From Actinomycetota bacterium (GTDB taxonomy: Bacteria > Actinomycetota > Acidimicrobiia > IMCC26256 > PALSA-555): 64,000 nucleotides of DNA. The translations under genes were made by a program, and so were the position numbers. The stretch lies in assembly GCA_016870355.1 (NCBI GenBank), contig VGBR01000011.1:1-64000 (forward strand), written 5' to 3'. Of the stretch, positions 35,132 through 43,499 are shown piece after piece. Each line of letters opens with the position of its first letter. The first letter of the stretch is position 1. Under the pieces are notes generated by a model that was given only the letters and a program-made list of their open reading frames with translations, was not told the origin of the DNA and ran no database searches.

Positions 35132-35860
35132 ATGCGCATCGACGTGTACACCGTCTTCCCCGAGTACCTCGAGGGTGCATTGTCGGCGTCGCTGCTCGGC
35201 AAGGCGCGCGCCGGTGGCCTGCTTGACGTGCGCATGCACGACCCGCGTGACTGGTCGACCGACGCACACCGCAGCGTCGACGACGCGCCGTTCGGTGGTG
35301 GCGCGGGCATGGTGATGATGGCCGAGCCGCTGTTCGCGGCGGTGGAAGCCACCGAGCCGATCCGTCCACTTTTCCTGCTCTCGCCGAGCGGCCGACGCTT
35401 CGACCAGTCGCTCGCGAGAGAGCTCGTCGCCGGCGACGGCTTCTCGTTGGTGTGCGGCCGCTACGAAGGTGTTGACCAGCGCGTCGCGGAGCACCTCTGT
35501 GATGACGAGCTGTCGGTCGGCGACTACGTGCTCGCGGGTGGTGAGGCCGCGGCCCTGATCGTCATCGAGGCCGTCGCGCGCCTGGTGCCCGGCGTGCTCG
35601 GCAATGACGAGTCACCTGCGCACGAGTCGTTCACCGACGGCCTGCTCGAGGAACCGCAGTACACGCGCCCGGCCGAGTTCCGCGGTTGGGAGGTGCCCGA
35701 GGTGCTGCGCAGCGGCGACCACGGCCGCATCGAACAATGGCGGCGAGCCCAGGCGCTGCGGCGCACGCTCGCGCGACGCCCGGATCTGCTCGACGACTCA
35801 TCGCTCAGCGTCGAGGACCAGGCGCTTCTCGAGGAGTTCCCTGCGCCCGAGGACGGCTGA
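35132..35860 (+). CDS. trmD: tRNA (guanine37-N1)-methyltransferase
   Basis: 242 residues. Trefoil-knot SAM enzyme that makes m1G37 in tRNA to prevent frameshifting. Seen: [15 protein letters not shown], the active-site segment [17 protein letters not shown], and the knot motif [13 protein letters not shown] with [16 protein letters not shown]. Either of two adjacent ATG codons (35129 or 35132) may be used. Confidence 0.95.
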   Translation: MRIDVYTVFPEYLEGALSASLLGKARAGGLLDVRMHDPRDWSTDAHRSVDDAPFGGGAGMVMMAEPLFAAVEATEPIRPLFLLSPSGRRFDQSLARELVAGDGFSLVCGRYEGVDQRVAEHLCDDELSVGDYVLAGGEAAALIVIEAVARLVPGVLGNDESPAHESFTDGLLEEPQYTRPAEFRGWEVPEVLRSGDHGRIEQWRRAQALRRTLARRPDLLDDSSLSVEDQALLEEFPAPEDG

Positions 35861-35933
35861 AGCCCGGCAGTGCCAGGCGGAGGTACGCCTCGCTACCATG
35901 GGTGCCCCGTCCGGAACCCTGGAGATCCCCGCG

Positions 35934-36278
35934 ATGAACGCCACTGACCTTGTCGATGCCGCCCGGGTGCGCACCGACATCCCCGACTTCGCCGCCGGCG
36001 ACACCCTCAAGGTGCACGTGCGGGTGACAGAGGGTGGGCGCGAGCGCACTCAGGTGTTCCAGGGCGTGGTGATCCGGCGCAAGGGCAGCGGGATCCGCGA
36101 GACCTTCACCGTGCGCAAGGTCAGCTTCGGTGTCGGCGTGGAGCGCACCTTCCCGGTGCACTCGCCGATCCTCGCCAAGGTCGAGGTCGCCAGCCGTGGC
36201 GACGTGCGCCGGGCGAAGCTCTACTACCTGCGCGACCGGATCGGGAAGGCCGCGAAGGTCAAGGAAAAGAGAGTGTGA
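35934..36278 (+). CDS. rplS: 50S ribosomal protein L19
   Basis: 114 residues: [20 protein letters not shown], then [20 protein letters not shown] and the C-terminal [20 protein letters not shown], all typical of L19. ATG 35934. TACCAT at 35894-35899 could be an internal -10 box giving a transcript separate from trmD. Confidence 0.95.
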   Translation: MNATDLVDAARVRTDIPDFAAGDTLKVHVRVTEGGRERTQVFQGVVIRRKGSGIRETFTVRKVSFGVGVERTFPVHSPILAKVEVASRGDVRRAKLYYLRDRIGKAAKVKEKRV

Positions 36279-36288
36279 GAGGTCTCAC

Positions 36289-36582
36289 GTGAGCTCCGAA
36301 GATCTGGAGCGCTACGAGACCGAGATCGAGCTCCAGCTCTACCGGGAGTACCGCGACGTCCTGCCGCTCTTCGCCTACGTGGTCGAGACGGAGCGGCGCT
36401 TCTACCTGGCCAACGGCGTCGAGGTGCACACCGAGAACGAAGGCGGCCAGCCGTACTTCCGCGTCGAGCTCACCGACGCATGGGTGTGGGACATGTACCG
36501 CCCGGCACGGTTCGTGGGCAACGTCCGCGTCCTCACGTTCAAGGACGTCAACATCGAGGAGCTCACAAGCCCCAACCCATGA
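36289..36582 (+). CDS. DUF2469 family protein
   Basis: 97 residues, starting SSEDLERYETEIELQLYREY and containing DVLPLFAYVVETERRFYLAN, the pattern of an actinobacteria-restricted small protein. Function unknown. GTG 36289 is ten bases after the rplS stop. Its TGA overlaps the ATG of yraN (ATGA). Confidence 0.88.
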   Translation: MSSEDLERYETEIELQLYREYRDVLPLFAYVVETERRFYLANGVEVHTENEGGQPYFRVELTDAWVWDMYRPARFVGNVRVLTFKDVNIEELTSPNP

Positions 36583-36941
36583 CCTCTGACGCTCGTCGGA
36601 GGCTGGGCGCCTCGGGGGAGGACTTCGCTGCGGCGTGGTACCTCGAGCGCGGGTACGACCTGCTCGACCGCAACTGGCGCTGCAACGACGGCGAGCTCGA
36701 CCTCGTGCTCGGGGCGCGGCGGCTCGTCGTGTTCTGCGAGGTGAAGACGCGCCGCAGCGCCGCGTTCGGCGCGCCGTTCGAAGCGGTGACGTTCACCAAG
36801 CAGCGCAAGCTGCGAACGCTGGCGATGCGATGGTTGGACGCGCACCCTCGTCGTGGCATCAACCTCCGCTTCGACGTCGCCTCCGTCTACGCCCCACGCG
36901 GCGAACAACCGACGATCGAAGTCATCGAAGCGGCTTTCTGA
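36579..36941 (+). CDS. YraN/UPF0102 family nuclease-like protein
   Basis: 120 residues. Seen: RRLGASGEDFAAAWYLERGY, LLDRNWRCNDGELDLV and VFCEVKTRRSAAFG, which give the E-x-D-x-ExK pattern of a restriction-endonuclease-like fold. Its role is uncertain, possibly in DNA repair or uptake; it often neighbours comM and dprA, as here. Confidence 0.87.
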   Translation: MTSDARRRLGASGEDFAAAWYLERGYDLLDRNWRCNDGELDLVLGARRLVVFCEVKTRRSAAFGAPFEAVTFTKQRKLRTLAMRWLDAHPRRGINLRFDVASVYAPRGEQPTIEVIEAAF

Positions 36942-37146
36942 CCCGAGCGTCGCGCTCCCAGCAGGAGCGGTGCCAGTGGCGACGTTCGGACGGGTCGGCG
37001 CGCGGCACGACGACGACATGCCCTTCGCCGGGTCGGATCTCGTGATCGCAGCCGGGGCAGCGGTACGTCTTAGTCGCCTCGTACGGCTGCACGCGACGGA
37101 CCTCGATCCCATCGTCCGCGTCGTCGGGAAACTCGTGCTCGGCCAC
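36922..37146 (-). CDS. Small zinc-ribbon protein of actinobacterial type
   Basis: 74 residues with a treble-clef-like zinc site: YRCPGCDHEIRPGEGH and HWHRSC. Similar short proteins in other actinobacteria have no established role. GTG 37146 is chosen as it follows the upstream small gene by ten bases. The stop lies inside the end of yraN on the other strand (20-base overlap). Confidence 0.65.
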   Translation of the reverse strand: MAEHEFPDDADDGIEVRRVQPYEATKTYRCPGCDHEIRPGEGHVVVVPRADPSERRHWHRSCWERDARVRKPLR

Positions 37147-37156
37147 GACCGTGAGC

Positions 37157-37267
37157 TCAGCCGAAGAAGGCCCAGGCGAGCAACGCCGCAACCACGAGCA
37201 CCGCGGCGGCGACGATGAGCACGTCACCCTGGTGCTTCACGCGCGTTCGGAACGGGTTGTAGCCCAC
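37157..37267 (-). CDS. 36-residue single-pass membrane protein
   Basis: Begins VGYNPFRTRVKHQGD, followed by one hydrophobic helix (VLIVAAAVLVVAALLAWAF) and ends in Phe-Gly. Actinobacterial relatives with the same GYNP-start plan are recalled from genome annotations, without known role. GTG 37267 lies six bases after a TACCGT -10 box, so the mRNA is probably leaderless. First gene of a two-gene transcript with the zinc-ribbon gene. Confidence 0.65.
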   Translation of the reverse strand: MGYNPFRTRVKHQGDVLIVAAAVLVVAALLAWAFFG

Positions 37268-37272
37268 GGCGG

Positions 37273-37279
37273 TACGGTA
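37273..37279. promoter_or_regulatory. Overlapping divergent -10 boxes
   Basis: TACGGT (37273-37278, plus strand) and TACCGT (37274-37279, minus strand) share almost the same bases. The minus box is spaced for a leaderless start at 37267; the plus box would start transcription near 37285, ahead of element C and the enoyl-CoA hydratase gene. Confidence 0.45.
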
Positions 37280-37299
37280 CTTGCACAAGATGGAACGGA

Positions 37300-37324
37300 G
37301 GCGTGGCCGGACGGCCGGGACGCC
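37300..37324 (+). repeat. Element C, nested hairpin before the enoyl-CoA hydratase gene
   Basis: Outer stem GGCGT/ACGCC, inner stem GGCCG/CGGCC with GA loop, and a GGG bulge on the 3' side. A second copy at 61895-61919 (minus strand) has outer stem GTCGT/ACGAC: both arms changed, pairing kept. The downstream CGGAGTGGAATCGACCA is also shared in large part. Confidence 0.6.
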
Positions 37325-37345
37325 GGAGTGGAATCGACCATAGAG

Positions 37346-38155
37346 ATGTCCTACGAGACCTTGCTCGTCGACCGTGACGATCACGGCGTGGTCACCGTCA
37401 CGATGAACCGCCCCGAGAAGAAGAACGCGATGAGCCTCGAGATGAACATGGAGCTCACGCAGGTCTTCGACGAGGTGGCCGACTCGCGCACCGACCGCGT
37501 GCTCGTGCTGACCGGTGCGGGCGATGCCTTCACGTCGGGCGCCGACCTCACCCCGAGCAAGGACAGCAAAGACGCCGACGCCTTCGTGGCCGGCGGCGTG
37601 GGGGCCGCGCTGCACGGCATGCGTCGCCTCGGCCGACTCGTCGTTCGGCTGCATGATCTGCCGAAGCCGACGATCGCCGCGGTGAACGGTGTTGCCGTCG
37701 GCGCTGGGTGCAACCTCGCGCTCGGGTGTGACCTCATCATCGCGTCGGACCAAGCGCGCTTCTCGGAGATCTTCGCTCGCCGCGGCCTCTCACTCGACGG
37801 AGGCGGCTCGTGGCTGCTGCCGCGCCTGATCGGTCTGCACAAGGCGAAGGAGCTCGCGTTCCTCGCCGAGATCCTCTCGGCCGAGGACGCCGAGCGATTC
37901 GGGATCGTCAACCGCGTGGTGCCGGCCGGCGAGCTGGAGAAGGTCGTCACGGACCTGGCGCGTCGCATCGCCGCGCAGCCCCCCATCCAGATCTCGATCA
38001 GCAAGAAGATGCTCAACCAGTCGATGTCGGTCTCGATGGCCGAGGCCGTCGAGTTCGAGGACGTCGCGCAGAGCCTCGCCTTCGGGTCGCAGGACACCAA
38101 AGAGGCAATGCGCGCCTTCGTCGAGAAGCGCGACCCGAAGTTCATCGGCGAGTAG
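37346..38155 (+). CDS. Enoyl-CoA hydratase/isomerase family protein
   Basis: 269 residues, crotonase fold. Seen: MNRPEKKNAMSLEM, the oxyanion-hole segment GAGDAFTSGADL, and KPTIAAVNGVAVGAGCNLAL. The position usually taken by the second catalytic Glu reads SEIFARRGLSLDGGGSW, with Asp/Gly-rich residues of an isomerase-like member, so hydratase activity is not assured. Stands alone with its own promoter and a shared terminator. Confidence 0.85.
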   Translation: MSYETLLVDRDDHGVVTVTMNRPEKKNAMSLEMNMELTQVFDEVADSRTDRVLVLTGAGDAFTSGADLTPSKDSKDADAFVAGGVGAALHGMRRLGRLVVRLHDLPKPTIAAVNGVAVGAGCNLALGCDLIIASDQARFSEIFARRGLSLDGGGSWLLPRLIGLHKAKELAFLAEILSAEDAERFGIVNRVVPAGELEKVVTDLARRIAAQPPIQISISKKMLNQSMSVSMAEAVEFEDVAQSLAFGSQDTKEAMRAFVEKRDPKFIGE

Positions 38156-38181
38156 TCATCGGCGAGGAGCTCGACCCCCGC

Positions 38182-38230
38182 GTTCTCGGCACGCTGAACA
38201 ACAAGTAGAGAGGTTGAGCGTGCCGAGAAC
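38182..38230. terminator. Bidirectional hairpin terminator between the crotonase gene and dprA
   Basis: A perfect 14-bp stem GTTCTCGGCACGCT with its complement, and a 21-base loop. It lies between two convergent stop codons. No long T run, as is usual in high-GC genomes. Confidence 0.75.
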
Positions 38231-38236
38231 CCGTTC

Positions 38237-39352
38237 TTACCGGGGCCAGATTGCTCCTTGGTGACGGGTGATCCATCCGGTGCGTTCGAGCTCGAACAGC
38301 GCCACGGCGACGCGCTCTGGCGGGAGGTCGGCGCGGCTGGCGAGCTGATCGGGTGTCGCCACGTCGCCACCGAGAGCACGAAGCAGCGCGGCGCCCTCGC
38401 GGCCCGGGGCGGGGCGGGGTGGCGGCTTCAGCACGGGTGCGCTCCCATCTGACAACCCAAGCGCGACGAGCAGATCGCTCCACTCGAGCAGCGGTTGGGC
38501 TCCGTCGGCGATCAGCTGGTTGGTGCCGGCTGCCGCGGGGTTGCGGCGAGAGCCGGGCACCGCGAGCACGGTGCGGCCGTACTCCAACGCGAACTGCGCG
38601 CTGATGCGAGCGCCACCCTTGAGGGTCGCCTCGACGACGATCAGGATCTCTGCGAGGGCGGCGATGATCCGGTTGCGCACGGGGAAGCGCCAGCGCTCGG
38701 GTCGAGTGCCGTATGCAGCCTCGGTGATCACCACCCCGCGTTCTCGCACTCGTGCGTAGAGCGCGCGATGACGACGTGGGTACTCGATGTCGAGCCCGGT
38801 CGCGACGACGCCGACGGCCAGTCCGCCCGCGTCGAGCGCTCCTTCGTGCGCCGCGGCGTCGATGCCGATGGCCATCCCGCTGACCACGGTGACGCCGATC
38901 GCGCCGAGATACGCGCCGATCTCGTAGGCATCGGTGAGGCCGTGAGGTGTGGCCGCGCGAGTGCCGACCACGGCGACGCGGCGCGCGTCGAGCGCACTCG
39001 CCATCGAGCCTTCGCCGAGGAGCACAGGAGCGCGGTCGGGGATCTCGTCACCGATCGGGTAGCCCGGGCTGCCCTCCACCCACACCTTGGTGTGCCGTCG
39101 GGCGAGACGAGCGGCCGTCGTGTCCGGGTCGGCGTGTGCTCTCCAGCTCGATGCGAGCTCGCGCGGAGACACCGCGTGGGGGGTGCCGCGTTCAGCCGTC
39201 AGTGGCGCCTCTGCCGCGCGGCCAGCTTGCACGGCGGCCAGCGCAACTCGCGGTCCACCGAAGTGGTCGAACAGCATCTGCAACCGCACGGGTGTCATCT
39301 TGGGTAGCGAGACCAGCGTCGCCGCGGCGATCGCTTCGTTCGAGGCGCTCAC
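38237..39352 (-). CDS. dprA: DNA-processing protein DprA
   Basis: 371 residues. Loads RecA on incoming single-stranded DNA in transformation. Seen: Rossmann-like core RVAVVGTRAATPHG, VVSGMAIGIDAAAHEGAL, TEAAYGTRPERWRFPVRNRI and VVEATLKGGARISAQFALEYG. The C-terminal winged-helix-like domain is present (RADLPPERVAVALFELE). GTG 39352 overlaps the comM stop (GTGA), so the two are coupled. Confidence 0.93.
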   Translation of the reverse strand: MSASNEAIAAATLVSLPKMTPVRLQMLFDHFGGPRVALAAVQAGRAAEAPLTAERGTPHAVSPRELASSWRAHADPDTTAARLARRHTKVWVEGSPGYPIGDEIPDRAPVLLGEGSMASALDARRVAVVGTRAATPHGLTDAYEIGAYLGAIGVTVVSGMAIGIDAAAHEGALDAGGLAVGVVATGLDIEYPRRHRALYARVRERGVVITEAAYGTRPERWRFPVRNRIIAALAEILIVVEATLKGGARISAQFALEYGRTVLAVPGSRRNPAAAGTNQLIADGAQPLLEWSDLLVALGLSDGSAPVLKPPPRPAPGREGAALLRALGGDVATPDQLASRADLPPERVAVALFELERTGWITRHQGAIWPR

Positions 39353-40848
39353 GGCACGTCTTCGCGCAGCAGTGCAGCCCACATGATGTGAGCTTCCAAC
39401 ACGTCGGCCACGTCATCGAGGTCTGCGATCGTTCGGGCGACGCGTCGGACTCGTGCCGCGCCGCGTCCGGTCATGACCCGGAGCTCCGACTGTGCACGCC
39501 AGGCCGCGGCCGCGTCGCCCGACAGTGGGATCAGCCGCTCGAGCGCGCCGGCGGGGATGTGTCCGTTGTGCCGCCAGGGCGTGCCGGCGAGCCGAGCGGC
39601 CTGGCGCGCGACCGCGTTGATCACGCGGCCGCGCACGGACTCAGACGTCTCGCCGGCCTGATCGTTGGCTTCGGGCGGGCGGACGGCAAGGCGAAGGTCG
39701 AACCGGTCGAGCAATGGTGCCGAGAGCCGGCGGCGATAGCGCGCCCGTTGGAACTCCGTGCACGAGCAGCCGGGCGGACCGAGCCCGCATGGGCATGGGT
39801 TGGTGCAGGCCACGAGCAGGAAGTCGGCTGGGAAGGTGAGCGTTCCCTGCTGACGGGAGATGCGCACGACCCGTTCCTCGAGCGGCTGACGCAACGCGTC
39901 GAGCGCCGATGGCGGGAACTCACCGAGCTCGTCGAGGAACAAGATGCCGCGGTGCGCCATCGTCACCTCACCAGGTCGAGCGCGCGCCGCGCCGCCACCC
40001 ACGAGTGCCGCGACGGATGCCGTGTGGTGCGGGGCGCGCACCGGGACTGCGCGCATCAATCCGGCTGGCGCGCAGCCGGCGACGGAGTGAATCCGCGTCG
40101 TCTCGAACGCTTCGTCGTCGCGCAGCCTCGGCATGATCGTGGCCAGTCGCCGAGCGAGCATCGTCTTTCCGGCCCCCGGCGGACCCGAGAGCAACAAGTG
40201 GTGATGTCCCCCAGCCGCTACTTCGAGCGCGCGTCGCGCCCAGGTGAGCCCACGCACGTCGGCCAGATCGAGGGGATCCGCCTCATCATCGGCGAGATCG
40301 ACGGGTGCCAGCGGTGGTGGTGGGTCCGGCCACGGCGCCTCGCCCTTGAGGCACGCGCGCAGCTCACCGAGCGTGCGCGCGACGCGCACGTGCAGGTCGG
40401 CCGCGAGCATCGCCTCGGAGGCACCGACCTCCGGGACGATCACCGTGGTGATGCCCGCGCGCCGCAGCGCGTCGACGAACGCGAGCGTGCCGGGCACGGC
40501 GCGCACGGAGCCGTCGAGTCCGAGCTCGCCGACGACGCCGACTCCGTCGAGTACTCCCGCGGGGAGCTGGCCCTCGCCGAGGAGCAGGCCGAGCGCGACG
40601 GCGAGCTCGAACCCGGCGCCGGTCTTGCGCACTCCGCCAGGGGCCAGGTTGACGGTGATCCGCTGCTGTGGCCACGGCAGCTCTGACGACAGCAATGCGG
40701 CGCGCACTCGCTCTCGTGATTCGCGGACCGCGGTGTCGGGCAGCCCGACGACGTGGTACGCGGGCAGCCCCGGCGACACATGGACCTCGACGGTGACGAC
40801 CTGCCCTTCGACTCCGAGCAGGGTGGCGCTGACGACCGACGCGAGCAC
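39349..40848 (-). CDS. comM: ComM-type Mg-chelatase-like AAA+ ATPase
   Basis: 499 residues. Hexameric helicase promoting branch migration during natural transformation. N-terminal ChlI domain (LLGVEGQVVTVEVHVSPGLP), Walker A LLSGPPGAGKTMLARRLA, Walker B GILFLDELGEFPP, and the cysteine-rich NPCPCG...CSC segment typical of ComM. GTG 40848 has GGAGG nine bases upstream. Pairs with dprA and lies near yraN. Confidence 0.92.
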   Translation of the reverse strand: MLASVVSATLLGVEGQVVTVEVHVSPGLPAYHVVGLPDTAVRESRERVRAALLSSELPWPQQRITVNLAPGGVRKTGAGFELAVALGLLLGEGQLPAGVLDGVGVVGELGLDGSVRAVPGTLAFVDALRRAGITTVIVPEVGASEAMLAADLHVRVARTLGELRACLKGEAPWPDPPPPLAPVDLADDEADPLDLADVRGLTWARRALEVAAGGHHHLLLSGPPGAGKTMLARRLATIMPRLRDDEAFETTRIHSVAGCAPAGLMRAVPVRAPHHTASVAALVGGGAARARPGEVTMAHRGILFLDELGEFPPSALDALRQPLEERVVRISRQQGTLTFPADFLLVACTNPCPCGLGPPGCSCTEFQRARYRRRLSAPLLDRFDLRLAVRPPEANDQAGETSESVRGRVINAVARQAARLAGTPWRHNGHIPAGALERLIPLSGDAAAAWRAQSELRVMTGRGAARVRRVARTIADLDDVADVLEAHIMWAALLREDVP

Positions 40849-40978
40849 GCTTCGACCTCCGAGCAGGCCCCGATCCGCACGCACGGGGCAGGAACGGCTG
40901 GTCGAGTGGCCGCGACCGCAACGGCTTGAGCACCGTACGGCAGGGGTGTGACATCGAGCGTGAGCGTTCCAGACTTGT
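40849..40978. other. Gap between comM and the toxin gene
   Basis: Probable comM promoter region: GGAGG at the right place for comM is visible, but no good -10 box or gene. Confidence 0.3.
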
Positions 40979-41419
40979 CTATTCCAACGGGACTTCCGTC
41001 CACGGGATGTGCTCGGCGTCGAAGACTGCCGGAAGCACTCCACGACTCGCGGCTGGAGAGAGCCACACGGCAGCGTCCAACAGCAACGCGGCAGCTGTCG
41101 CCTCCCGGTTCATGAGTCTCAAGTGTGGATGGCGTTGCGCTACATCGACCATCACGGGCACGAGTGGGCGTGGCTCCGGGAGCACGACGTGCGCGGGCAG
41201 CCGGAGCATGGACTGGATAGCGCCCTCTTGAAGCGCCCTCGGGAACGCGCGGAACGGCCCGGAGAGCTTTCCTCCCGTGCCAGCGACCGCGGCGCGGCAT
41301 GCACGGAAGTGCCACCACACCGTCGTGTTCAGTGTCGCACCACTCGGGAAATCAACTTCGATGTTGAGGACGTGCGCGACGAGCAACCGATCGTCGATGA
41401 GAATGCTATTGGTCGGCAA
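40979..41419 (-). CDS. Putative PIN-like toxin of an AbrB-type pair
   Basis: 146 residues. Start TNSILIDDRLLVAHVLN places an Asp pair where PIN nucleases have their first acidic residue; the end (LLLDAAVWLSP then AVFDAEHIPWTEV) has further Asp/Glu. A firm family match cannot be made by eye. Its ATG lies inside the end of the AbrB-type gene (14-base overlap), the usual arrangement of toxin-antitoxin genes. It could be a different nuclease or a non-toxin partner. Confidence 0.55.
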   Translation of the reverse strand: MPTNSILIDDRLLVAHVLNIEVDFPSGATLNTTVWWHFRACRAAVAGTGGKLSGPFRAFPRALQEGAIQSMLRLPAHVVLPEPRPLVPVMVDVAQRHPHLRLMNREATAAALLLDAAVWLSPAASRGVLPAVFDAEHIPWTEVPLE

Positions 41420-41657
41420 GATCGGGATCGTCGAGCGCAGCGACCGCGTCGTCGTAGCCCCCCTCGGTCAAGAGCAGGCGGCGAAGCTCCGCGACCGCAG
41501 CGTCCAGTCCTCCCGGGACGATCAACACGGCATCGCCGAGGTCGATGAACCCGAGCACGCCGCCATCTTCGATGCCCCAGCGATGACGGAGTGCGGCGGG
41601 CAACGTGGTTTGGCCACGGTGGGACACCCGGCCGGTCGACGTGTGGGTTGCAGCCAT
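41406..41657 (-). CDS. AbrB/MazE/SpoVT-type DNA-binding antitoxin
   Basis: 83 residues. The swapped-hairpin AbrB motif is clear: GRVSHRGQTTLPAALRHRWG, followed by GGVLGFIDLGDAVLIVPGG. Such proteins neutralise a toxin and repress their own operon. ATG 41657 is chosen because TACAAT (41662-41667 on the minus strand) ends four to seven bases before it, giving a leaderless start; ATG 41666 is the alternative. The AT-rich promoter region stands out from its surroundings. Confidence 0.75.
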   Translation of the reverse strand: MAATHTSTGRVSHRGQTTLPAALRHRWGIEDGGVLGFIDLGDAVLIVPGGLDAAVAELRRLLLTEGGYDDAVAALDDPDLADQ

Positions 41658-41659
41658 GG

Positions 41660-41690
41660 TGTGCATTGTATTTCTTTATCTTTACAAGGC
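41660..41690 (-). promoter_or_regulatory. AT-rich promoter of the toxin-antitoxin pair
   Basis: The stretch reads, on the minus strand, TTGTAAAGATAAAGAAA then TACAAT: by far the most AT-rich 30 bases in this part of the window. It likely holds the -10 box and the repressor-binding site. Confidence 0.45.
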
Positions 41691-41712
41691 AGCGGCGCAC
41701 CACTGAAAGGGA

Positions 41713-42681
41713 GTGACCCACGAGCCTCGTGTGGGTGATGGGGAACCCCAGCGCAGGTGGCTACCGTTTGTGGCCATGCCCTGGGAAGTCGATGGGTATC
41801 TGGCCACGCTGAGCGGCCGGAGCCACCACACCCGCCGTGCCTATGAGCACGATGTCCGGGAGTTCGTGGCCTGGGCCGAACGGGGCGGCTGTGTTGAGCC
41901 GAGGTCTGCTGACCGCCGGTCGCTGCGGCGATACCTCGCGTACCTGGGCACTCGCGGGTTCGCTCGCCGCTCGGTGTCACGCAAGACCGCGGCCGTGCGG
42001 GCGTACCTCCGGTACCTCCACCGTCAGGGTGTGCTTTCGTCCGACCCTGGACGCGCGCTGCGTGCACCGCGGGGCGACGCCCGGCTTCCTCGCGTCCCCA
42101 AGGCCGACGAGATCGGTGCGCTGCTCGACAACGCGAGCGCGCAGATCGGTCTCACCGATGCCGACCCCTTCGCAGCGGCGCTGGCTCGCCGCGATCTCGC
42201 CGTGCTCGAGCTCCTCTACGGCGCGGGCTTGCGCGTCAGTGAGTGCTGCGGCCTCTCCGTCGCGGATGTTGACCTGAAGGTCGGCCTCGTGACGGTCATC
42301 GGCAAAGGTGGACGGATGCGACGCGTCCCGCTCGGTGAGCCGTCACGCGCCGCGATCCGCGACTGGCTGAAGCACGGCCGACCCGTGCTCGCAACCGAAG
42401 ACTCGCCGCCGCGCGCGGTGTTCCTGTCGCGACGAGGCGGGCAGCTCGGTCCACGCGACGCGCACCGCATCGTGGCGGCACAGCCGACGGGTTCACGCGA
42501 CGTGCTGCACCCGCACGCGCTTCGACACGCGTACGCGACCCATCTGCTCGAGGGTGGTGCAGACCTGCGCGCGGTTCAGGAGCTCCTTGGGCACGCCGAC
42601 CTCGCGACCACGCAGATCTACACACATGTCACTCGCGACCGCGTCCGTGCGGTCTACGACGAAAGCCACCCTCGTGCCTGA
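41713..42681 (+). CDS. xerC: Tyrosine recombinase XerC
   Basis: 322 residues. Resolves chromosome dimers with XerD at dif. Catalytic residues visible: Arg in GLRVSECCGL, Lys in VIGKGGRMRRVPL, HPHALRHAYATHLLEGG (His-x-x-Arg), and the nucleophile Tyr in TTQIYTHV with LGHADLA before it. GTG 41713 has AAAGGGAG upstream; ATG 41776 (MPWEVDGYL) is a shorter option. Not part of a prophage: it sits in the dprA-xerC-whiG housekeeping context. Confidence 0.9.
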   Translation: MTHEPRVGDGEPQRRWLPFVAMPWEVDGYLATLSGRSHHTRRAYEHDVREFVAWAERGGCVEPRSADRRSLRRYLAYLGTRGFARRSVSRKTAAVRAYLRYLHRQGVLSSDPGRALRAPRGDARLPRVPKADEIGALLDNASAQIGLTDADPFAAALARRDLAVLELLYGAGLRVSECCGLSVADVDLKVGLVTVIGKGGRMRRVPLGEPSRAAIRDWLKHGRPVLATEDSPPRAVFLSRRGGQLGPRDAHRIVAAQPTGSRDVLHPHALRHAYATHLLEGGADLRAVQELLGHADLATTQIYTHVTRDRVRAVYDESHPRA

Positions 42682-43450
42682 CGATCCGGAGCTCACCGCG
42701 CTCATCCAGGGTCTCTGGGAGGACTACAAGGGCGGCGGGACCACCGAGGCGCGCGAGCGCCTCATCATCCACTACTCACCGCTCGTGAAGTTCGTGGCTG
42801 GTCGTGTCGCCGCGGGTCTGCCCCAGAACATCGAGCAGACCGACCTCGTCAGCTACGGGATCTTCGGGCTCATCGACGCTATCGACAAGTTCGAACCTGA
42901 GCGCGGCTTCAAGTTCGAGACCTACGCGATTGCGCGCATCAAGGGCGCGATCATCGATGAGCTGCGCTCCATCGACTGGGTGCCGCGTTCGGTGCGCGCA
43001 AAGGCCCGAGCCGTCGAGCGCGCCTACTCGAAGCTCGAGAACGAGCTCCGGCGCAACCCGCAGGACGGGGAGGTGGCCAAGGAGCTCGGCATGACCGAAG
43101 ACGAGCTCGGCGCGACCCTGTCGCAGATCTCCTTCACCGGCCTCGTCGCGCTCGATGACCTGATCGGGGCCGGCAACAGTGAACGGTCGGGATCCACCCT
43201 CGGCGAAACGCTCACCGACGGTGCCCACAATCCGGTCGAGGCGTTCGAAGTCGATGAGATGAAGCACCTGCTCGCTGACCTGATCAACCGCATGCCCGAC
43301 CGCGAGCGGCTGGTGCTCACCCTCTACTACTACGAGGCACTCACGCTCGCGGAGATCGGGCAAGTCCTGGGCGTCACCGAGAGCCGCGTCTGCCAGATCC
43401 ACACCAAGGCGATCCTCCAACTGCGCGCTCGACTCGCCAATCCCGCGTAA
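42674..43450 (+). CDS. whiG: WhiG/FliA-type RNA polymerase sigma factor
   Basis: 258 residues with sigma regions 2, 3 and 4. Seen: LIIHYSPLVKFVAGRV, YGIFGLIDAIDKFEPERGFKFETYAIARI (region 2), IIDELRSIDWVPRSVR, and region 4 LTLAEIGQVLGVTESRVCQIH. Closely follows the Streptomyces WhiG plan; there it controls sporulation. GTG 42674 overlaps the xerC stop by eight bases; ATG 42626 in frame would overlap more. No target promoter was identified. Confidence 0.9.
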   Translation: MPDDPELTALIQGLWEDYKGGGTTEARERLIIHYSPLVKFVAGRVAAGLPQNIEQTDLVSYGIFGLIDAIDKFEPERGFKFETYAIARIKGAIIDELRSIDWVPRSVRAKARAVERAYSKLENELRRNPQDGEVAKELGMTEDELGATLSQISFTGLVALDDLIGAGNSERSGSTLGETLTDGAHNPVEAFEVDEMKHLLADLINRMPDRERLVLTLYYYEALTLAEIGQVLGVTESRVCQIHTKAILQLRARLANPA

Positions 43451-43499
43451 CCGCGCAGGAAAACCGGAGTCTGCTCTTCCCATCGACCGCGCGCGCCGC

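Noticed and set aside
37291-37340. A serine tRNA gene suggested by GGAGGCGTGGCCG
   Set aside because: Only a D-arm-like 5' part is present. No anticodon arm, no GGTTCGAATCC T-arm and no matching acceptor stem follow.
41713-42681. The tyrosine recombinase as integrase of a mobile island with the neighbouring toxin-antitoxin pair
   Set aside because: Sequence and context (dprA, whiG) are those of XerC; no attachment-site repeats, phage genes or tRNA target were found.
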